Source: Macrocystis pyrifera (taxonomy: Eukaryota; Sar; Phaeophyceae; Laminariales; Laminariaceae). Taken from it: DNA of 64,000 nucleotides. Shown here one piece after another: positions 36,101 through 45,100 of this stretch; positions within the stretch are counted from its first letter, which is position 1; each line of letters opens with the position of its first letter. The notes under the pieces were generated by a model. It was not told the origin of the DNA. It saw only the letters and a list, made by a program, of their open reading frames with translations, and did no database searches. Both the position numbers and the translations under genes were made by a program. The DNA lies in the NCBI GenBank assembly GCA_031763025.1, contig JASSKH010000007.1, positions 7,393,930 through 7,457,929 of the forward strand. The letters run 5' to 3'.

Positions 36101-39100
36101 TACTGCCGAATATCACACATAGCACACCCCCTGGGACGCCAGAGCCGATTTACTCCCAAAGCATGGCGGGCGCACATGAAAATGATGACGGTGGCCTTTG
36201 GATAGATGTGGTCAAGATCTCGTTCCAAAGATCTTGTCGTCGAGATCGAATTCCATAGACACGTCCCTCGACGTTTTACTTTCTCTCCCGGCCGTTGTCG
36301 AGAAAAACGGCTTTGAAACTCGTCCCGAGGGGATGTGCTGTTTTTCGTACGTGATACCACTCTTGAGCTTAAATATAAGAACCGCTTGGTCTCCATGTTT
36401 TATGTATAGAATGTCCTTATATTTCCGCCCAGAGTGATAACCCATGAAATATACGCTGTAGTACCTGATACTATTAATCGTATATATTTCATACGAGTAC
36501 TCGTTCCGTATAACGAGAAAAGCGGCTCTTCTTCGTACAGGAGCCGCTGCTGAGTTGTTTGTTGGATCCATATAGATAGAGCGAGAGCATTGCGCACCAC
36601 CGCATCCGTTGCAGGCGTCACCTTTCCCCCCGGTAGCTCTACGCACGACGCCATGTGATAGCGCGCACGACGCGCGGTTCATCCAGGCGCACCATGTGCC
36701 GTACATGCAACATGCAAGACAACACACCCCGTTGCCTTGCCCCTGGGACAGACTGATGATTCCCCGAGCCGATTTCTACGATCTCTACCTCCCAAGACAA
36801 CGGGGGCGCACCAAAAAAAAAAAACGAAAGTGGTGGCTTCGGGAAGCTCTCGTCGGGGCCATATTTGCATAGACGCATCGCGCGGCGTCTGCATCCTCCC
36901 CGGTGCCGATGAAACAAACCGGCTTGGTTTTCCTCAAAGGAGGGGGTGTCATCATCCTTGCGTGCGACACGGTACGGTGGATCGTACAGCATTGTGGTAC
37001 TAGTATACATCCGCATGCAATACCTGGAAGTCTAGATTTTTTTTTTGTGGTATATAGCCATGATTCATGCCTTTTCGGGCGTTCCCGGCCCATGTGGTCC
37101 GCGACCGCGTCCGTCCGCTCGCGCCGGTCGCCACCGGGCACTCTGCTCAGAACGAGAACGCCGACGGTAAATCCAACGCTATCCCCAACGAACGCCAACT
37201 CTAACGTTAACTCTGAAGCTAACTCTAACGCCAACTCGCACGTCAACTCGAACGTCAACTCGAACGTTACCTCTGTCGTTGAGCCTATCGTTGACTCTAA
37301 CGTTGACTCTTAAGTTAGTCCTAACGGTATCCCTTGTGCTGACCGTCACGCTATAGCGCTAATGTCAACCCTAACGCTGAAGCTAACGCCGAACATGTCT
37401 TGCTGCCCGCCCGGCCCCCGTGTTGGATTCCGCCACCCCCACACCCACCCACCAACCCAGCCCTGATCGAGTTCGAGGCGGGCAGTGCGGATGATGGTTG
37501 GAAAACTGTTTCTACCTACTTCGGAGTCAAGGTTTGTTCGAAGCCTAAGCCTGCGGAGGACGGGTCGACCCTCGTGGTGTGTAGGGGGCAGATGCCGCTG
37601 CCGGCCGAGATATCCCTGGAGCTTTTGCAGGACCAGTTCGTCAAGGTGTACAACAACAGCGTGACGCTCGCGCAGCAGATGAGAGCGTCAGGTGCGCAAC
37701 GTAGTCGCTTGTATGTATATACCATGGTATGGCTCCAGCCATAGCTATAGCTACCACAGCAGTAGAGGTAAGGCCTTGTTTTTTAGCTGCTGCGTACTCG
37801 TGCGGAGTGTGCTCTGCAGCTGCTGCGTTTTCACTGTACAACTTGGCAGGGCAGCGGTGTTGCCGTATAGCACGCAGGATAACACACCTCACCGGGCTGA
37901 AAATTCCGGACCGATTTTTCTCCCCAACAAGGGGGGGGTGGGGTACTCATTATCGTGCATGGCCGTAGTCGTACGACCATAGACCCTCGCATCCCTACAA
38001 TGCCGGGACGGGGGTGGGGGGGAGGGGGGGACACAAAAACGAAAAAAACTGGACGCATCGCTCGGCGTTTTTTGCGCTCTCCCTCTTGTCGAAAAAGTCA
38101 GCTCGGAATTCGTCCGGTAGGGTGGTGTGCTGTCTTACGTGTCAATTGGTAGGGGTATATGGTAGGTGTCGCCTCTTTGGAGTCCCACCCCCGCACCACA
38201 TATGTGTACGTCGCCGTTTTCGTGAAGCCTCCGCCCCGATCCCCCAATCCACCGCAACAACAGCAGTGGTTTAGCCTCAAACGTTCGACGTTTGCAAGGA
38301 GTCGTGCGCGAGCTATGCGCGAGCTCCCCTCGCGAGTTTGTGTTTTTGAGCTTTTTGGGATCAATTTGCCCCGGTCAAATATTGTTGTACGCTCTTGACG
38401 ATAAAGGCGGCGCGGTAGAGACACGTATCATTACCAGCGCAGTAGCGCATCGGTATGGCACTCCTGCTGTAAGCGAGCGGGCTTTGATATGAGTATTGGA
38501 CAGTTTTTTTCCTGGCTTATACTTGGGATATATGTAGCTGTCGCTATCACAGGAACTCGCGCAGCGGGATATTTTGAATACCTGGTACTTTTTTTCCAAT
38601 CAAAAAGTTGTGTGCGTTTGCTTTTGGAATAAAAATCGTTTGGAGAATCGTATCGATGTATTTGATGAGTCTAGATCGGTGGTCGTACGTAGAGTCGGCT
38701 TTCAGCGGCCAGCTCGAATGGGGTCCCTCCTACTTGCAACAAGGCAATAATATACCACTCTGTGCCTAAATACGAAATAATATTTTTGCCTTTCGAAGCA
38801 AAAAGCAGCCTTGAAAAGCAAAACCAAGCCTCATTATGAGGACCGTTTGCGTGTCAATATTCAACCCACACGCTCCTTACATCCAGGGGCGGAGTGGTAT
38901 ACGCGAGCGAATGACGAGTGGTGTGTGTGGTAGGGGCAATGTCTGTCTGGTCGGTGAAAACCCCCGATCTGCTACTCCGTTCTGGCATTGCAGGGATGCG
39001 AGGGTCTGTTGTCATATATACGACGACGACCATGCATGACATGGGTACAACCCCGCCCGCCCCTCTCCAAAGTCACCTCTTCTGTATCTCGGCGGACGGC

Positions 39101-42100
39101 GGACGCGCTAATTTGCGCGCTCACCCCCCTTTGGGAACTCCGCCCGCTCGTGGTCGTGCAGACCCCATGAGCAGGGAAACAAAGATCCTGTACCAGCTGC
39201 CTTGCGAGGACGACGAGTTCATCAGGATCGTGTGGGGGTCTTTCAAAGCGGTGGGAGGTGAGGGAGGGAGGGAGGGAGGGAGGGAGGGAGAGAGGGAAGG
39301 CCTGTTGCATTGCGAGGCGTGGCTGTTCTTTGTTTTTTTCGGTGAAGACCCCACGCATTGGTTCATTGGGTTGGGGTTACCGGGTTCGGGATAGTTGCGT
39401 TCGTATCGTACACGGCAGTGACCCTCAACCTTGCTTGGTGTCGAGTACAGCAGTGGCATAGCCATCTTAAGACCAACCCGTGACAAGCCCCCAAAAACGT
39501 GATCTTATCTCCTTTGACCCTTTAAGGGCAAAACTCCATTCCCGTTTTGGGGACAAATCACTCAAATGACAAGTAAGTTTGTCCCTCGAAATGGGACTGC
39601 GGTACTAAACGACTCAACATGTTTTTTTTTTATTTTACTACCGTACTGAAAAAATGATCCCATACAGCAGTACTACAGTATTTGCAAGTTGTTTTTTTTT
39701 CCTCGTGACATGAGCTCTTTCTTATCTCTGCTATGCCCCCAAACCGGATGGTCTTTGAATGGGTACACCACTGCTGTAAGAGCACAAGTGGTGAAAGGTA
39801 CCACTCTGTCACTCGCGCGAGTCCCACACTACCCGGGGGAGATGACTCTCTCGGGTGACTTATCTCCACCGCACCTGCCCCTCTCGGGGTGAGTCAGGTC
39901 GGGTCAACGTGCCCAAGCTCCAATGGTAACAGCAGCGTGCCCTGCTGCTGCAACGGGAGCTATGGGTTAAATTGACACACGACACGAAATCTGAACGTGC
40001 ACGTGTGGTGAGCTTAAGCTTTATTTTTACCAATCCGCCGGAAGATTAAAAAAGAAGGAAAAAAAAAAGGTACCAGCCTGCCTCGCAAAAATATGGACCG
40101 CTTGTTCATTAATAGTTTATTTATCCAATTGCTACTTTTATCGCGGGACCGAGTGGTACACTCTCACTTGGGGCGCCCCACCCCCTTCAGTTGGGAATTT
40201 TTTGACCAAAAAAGTGCTATTTAACGCACCCACTCGTATCGTAACATGTGCGACTTTCCTCGCCCACCCACCTCCTGCGAAGCCTACTGATGTTGCGCGT
40301 GACGGTTTTCTTTTTGACCTGATGCGGAACGTTTTGATATTTACGTAGGCGTTACATACAACGTTCAAAACGGGTGCCGCGGTATCATACCTACACCTAA
40401 TATAGGACCTCGCCGACAAGAAACACATTATCTGACCAAGCCTTACAACCTTGTTGTGACACACACCAACCACCCTTGAACGACCTTGAGCGTAGGCTAT
40501 ATTCTGTATCTGGTAGGATTTTTCGGGGAGTTTTTTTTTTTTTTTTTTATCCTTCGGCGGATTGGTAAAAATAAAGCTTAAGCTCACCACACTTCCACGT
40601 TCCAATTTCGTGTCGTGTTCCAATTTAGCCCATAGCTCCCGTTGTAACATCAGAACAGGCTGTTGTTACCCCTGGAGTTTGGGCACGTTGACCCGACCGG
40701 ACCCCCAAGAGAAGCAGGTGCGGTGGAGATAGCCACCCGGGAGAGTCATCTCTCCGGGTAGTGTGGGACTTGCGCGAGCTCACCCACTAACAAAATCGAG
40801 GCTATGAGGCCTTCCCGCCGGACTGGGTCCAGTTACGGTCCACCCTACCCGTTGGGGCGTTGGTCCTCAGTTTTTTTAGTGTCGCGCTTGCTCGCTGAGC
40901 ACGATTTCTTGAATCTAATTTTTTTGAAAGCGTCCCCCAATCGGAAGGCTCGTGAGCCTTGTCTTCTCATCGGGCTATCTTTCTTATAGGTGGGCTTGTA
41001 CTGTATGCTTGGTACGAACACCGCAGAAAACTCTCTCGCGTGTCTATGTACCTGGAAGGTTTGTTTCGTGTATTACGTGTCGATTCAGACTTATTTTCGT
41101 TTTTTTTTGTTGTTTTTAGTTGTGTTGTATTTTCCGGTCTGGCTTGTGTTGTTGTGTTCTCTTACCGGTACGTTGGCATTTCACTCGCTTCGCCTGGATT
41201 CGTTTGCAAAAATTATTATTTATTTTCCTGCTGTTCTCACAGTCTTGTGACCACATTATATGTACCGGTACCACGCACCAGTTCTCTCTCTAGGATAAAA
41301 GAATCAGGACCGACACTGGGTGCACTGATGAAGTTGGGTAGAAAGAACGGTTTAATGTTGAGTCAACACACACTCATAACCCTGTCGCCACTAATATTGG
41401 TTTACCCTGGTGACTACTATCACGGGGGACCATAGTAAATAGGACCGTATATTGTTGGTAAAAATAGGGAATATATATAGTTTTTTGTGTTTATCGTAGG
41501 TCCTATTTACTATGATCCCCCGTAGTGAGAAAGGTCGATAACGTGAGTTTACAATTTCGCCCAGGAACTCTTTCTTACGCCAAAAATGACTCCAGTGGCA
41601 GATAGCGCCTACCAGGTATGTAGCAGCGTGAGCATACACGATTCGACACGAGTTCGGCGCGGCACGAAAATGCTGAACTCTTTTGGCGATGGTATTAATA
41701 GTTGACGGCGCGCACCGAAGTGGGACGGGGGCAGGGGGAAGAGCCTGATATATGACTCCGAACTGAGGTACGAAAGGGAGCTCGAGCAGGAGAGCGGAGA
41801 TGGTACCTGGTAGATCTGGCGAGGGAAAAAAGAAAAAGAAAAAAGCATGTGATAGAAGTGGGCAGATAATTTGTGCTTGCTACGTATGTAAACCCCGGCC
41901 GGATTTGAGTGTCTAAAAGAAGGCAGCTGGATGAAAAAATGTGCAAGGATAAAGAATGACAGAGAGAAGCCGAACGGTCGCTGCCGACTGCACTGCACCA
42001 CTCCCGATATACGCGGGAGGTAGAACTGCCGAACTTGGTTTGTTTTGCTGTCCGCGCCGCCATCGCCTCGCCTCTGTAAGAACTCCCAATACAACTCCGC

Positions 42101-45100
42101 CCCATGTACGTAACATGTACAAGGCACTCCGCTTCGCGGGCGGCTATTCGCCGCTCGCTATGAAGGAAGTAAAATAGAAGAAAAGGTGAACCAGACAGGA
42201 TGTTCATGACAAGTGGCGCAATGGGCGACTTGCAAATGCCAAGAGTTTAGTTGCGCAGGGAAAACCACCACACCTGATTTGTGACGTGGTTAAATGGGCG
42301 ACTTGCAAATGCCAAGAGCTAAGTGGCGCAAGACAAAGCATTCCGGGCTCCACACACATCAAAATGCACCACCTCCGCAACCGGCACAGCCTCCACCTCC
42401 TCCTCCTCCTTCTTGGCTCTGGCTTAAAGGCTTGTGTTTCTTCGAGGGAGAGCTGCGATATGTGCTTGAATGCGGCATGTTGCTGGGTCTCGGGGTTGTT
42501 ATGGTGCTGTGGCAAATAGGTGCTTATCCCCTACTCCTACCCATAAAACAAAGAAGCCGACAAACAGCAGTCGACTTGAACAGCTCGCGACTTTGCATCG
42601 TAGAAAGAAGAATGCCGTATGATACTTGGTTGCTTATGGTGTATAGTACGAAAAAAGCTAGCGCTGCGCTGCCTTTTTTTTTTCGTCTTTTTTAGTTGAA
42701 AAAAAAAACGGAATTTCTATCTTGAATTCAGCGTGTGACGGACTATCTCGCTCAGGTTTGACGGCTTTTCGATTTTGACTCGAGTTTCGAAGATCCAATT
42801 CTTGACTTTTTATTACTCTTTGAAAAAAATAACTTGAAATTAGTTTTTTTTTTTCATCCTCCGGTGGATTGGTAAAAATAAAGTGTGTATTTTTTTGTCT
42901 CGAGTTTATTGTGAGCTAGGTGGGGTTTTCGGAAAACGAAAAGAAAGAGGCAGATATGCTGCGCAATTTATCGAAGGAGGACGCCCGGAAGGTTCTCCGA
43001 AAGGTGGAGTTAGGCAGGCGTGCTCCGGGTGGGAGCTCTGAGTGGGCAGCAAGGCCTTTTGGGCAGCAAGGCCTTTTACCAAGTATGGCCAGGACAGGTT
43101 GCCTGCCGAGGTAAATGTAGTAAAGTCTATATACCGAACCGTCGTGCAGTGAGTGGCATGGAGCCGGGATTCATAATTCACGCTGTCGATTTTCGCGCGG
43201 TGGAACTATTTTGTTTGGGTGCCCACCACGACGCCAGCACCCCGCCTCTTCTAAGAACTCCCAAATTAACTCCGACCCATGTCGTCACGGACCGTCGTGT
43301 GCAGTGAGTGGCATGTGCCTGGGATTTCCCCTCTCGATTTTCGCGCGGTAGATCTTTTTTTGTTTCGGTGCCCCATCGCATCGCCTCGCCTCTCGCCTCT
43401 TCCACAATACTATAGCGTGGAAACCTTCCCAGCATCTCTCAGCTTTGGTGTGTGTTGTATTTTTGTTACTATACCAACTCTTAACACTCAACTCCGACCC
43501 CATGTCGTGAAACGAAACGCCGTGCGGAACGCAACGCAAAATACACGCAGTGGCATGGGCACGAGACTTCTGCTTTCTGCAGCACGCCTGCTCAACCACG
43601 GACGCCGTCACTGGCGAGCGGATGTTCTGTGTCGTGGCTGGAAGCGTGGAAAGGCCGGAGGTGCCTGACATGGAGAAGCTATGCAAACGCATCCGCTCCA
43701 CGGTCAAAACCTCTGGTGAGAGCCGGACGGACGGACGGAACGGGACGGACGCAGGATGCAGCAGGATGCATCGCGCGCGTTTTTGTTTTTCGTTTTTTCG
43801 TTGTTTCGTTTTCTTTCGTTTTTTTTTTTCGTTTTTCGTTTTTTTTAAATTTTTTTTAAGCAATGATGCAAAGAACAGTAATAGCTGTTTGTTGGCTGAT
43901 TCAGTAAAGAGCGTTTGGTCTTCCTATTTATGCCTAAACCGCCCTTCTACCTGCGCCCAGTTGTGACGTGGTAGAAGGGCCAACACGAGTGGCATGCAGC
44001 AGCGTATGCTCTCTCAAAGCGCCCCAAGCACTCTACGTTTACGTTTTCCCCTGCTGCACCTGTGCGGCCTACTTGCCCGGCGCAGGTTATGTCTTCCGAG
44101 AGACGGCAGACGGAACGATTCGGGTGAGCTATGTCGTCAACGTCAACCCTAACGGCTGGTGAGAGAATTGTTGATAGTCCGGGAGGCATTTTGTTTTGCA
44201 CCCGCCAGGGAGAGGAGGAGATAGGGAGGGCCTTTCTGCCGGGAATTGTTCCCCGTATGTATTTGTAAGGTCTGCTTGGCGGCGTAACACCCGCTGGCTT
44301 TTTTCTTCCTTATCTCTCTGCCAGTTGCAGGGCGTTGTGGGGTATTGGCATGCATACATATGCGTGCATGCTCTCGTATCTGTAGGGAAGATCGAACTTG
44401 GTTCGATGGCGAGCGGTGGATGGTGTATTTGGCGGGCGCTGCTGGGCTCCATCGTTTTGGTGCATGTATTTGTGCGGCAAGAAGAAGTGTCGATGACATG
44501 TACATACGTACGTGGGCGGTTTCTTACCAAACCTCGAGCGGGTGATCATTTCTACGTACTTCGAAGTATATGCCTGGTGTATAAATAGACATGTACACCT
44601 GGTATTTACATATAAATATCATATGTATATTACCCAAACATCCGCGCTTTCGTTTTTTGTTTTTTCGTCGCCGTTTCCGTCGCTTTTTTTTTGTTGTTGT
44701 TGTACCGCGACGCGACCAGGATCCCCAACAAAATCGTCAACACTGTCTGCATGAACCAGGCGATGAACGTTTCGAGGGTGAAAAGCAAACTCGTCGACAC
44801 CGCGAAGGTGGGTGCCGATCCGGGCGGGGGGAGAAGGGGCGGGGGGGGGGCGGGGCGGGGCACTTACTTGTTGCTTGTTGCTCGCCTCAAGTCATTTGAC
44901 CATGGACCACACACCCCTTTCGAGACGAAGCACCCGTCCCTACTCCTAATAGAGGCACCTCCCAATATTTGGGCACTCATTGCGTATTTCTCTACTTGCC
45001 TCGCATTTCATCAGGAACGTTTTGCTCATATAGGCCGTATTATCCCCTTCCTGCTTCGCCTTTCGCGGTCACCATCTATCTCCCATACGTACAGGACAGC

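Larger units (their letters stand above)
29922..37460 (+). other. Intron 3 of the START gene (7.5 kb)
   Basis: Besides the tRNA-like segment, this stretch holds MITE copy 4, copies of repeats B, C and E, an (AAC)n run at 32708-32731, a 23-C run at 33169-33191 and the 12-bp array listed separately. I see no additional exon with good splice sites and matching phase. Confidence 0.4.

Noticed and set aside
40138..40650. 170-codon frame inside the foldback element as a possible transposase
   Set aside because: It runs through a poly-A/T tract (poly-Lys) and both arm sequences and has no catalytic motif.
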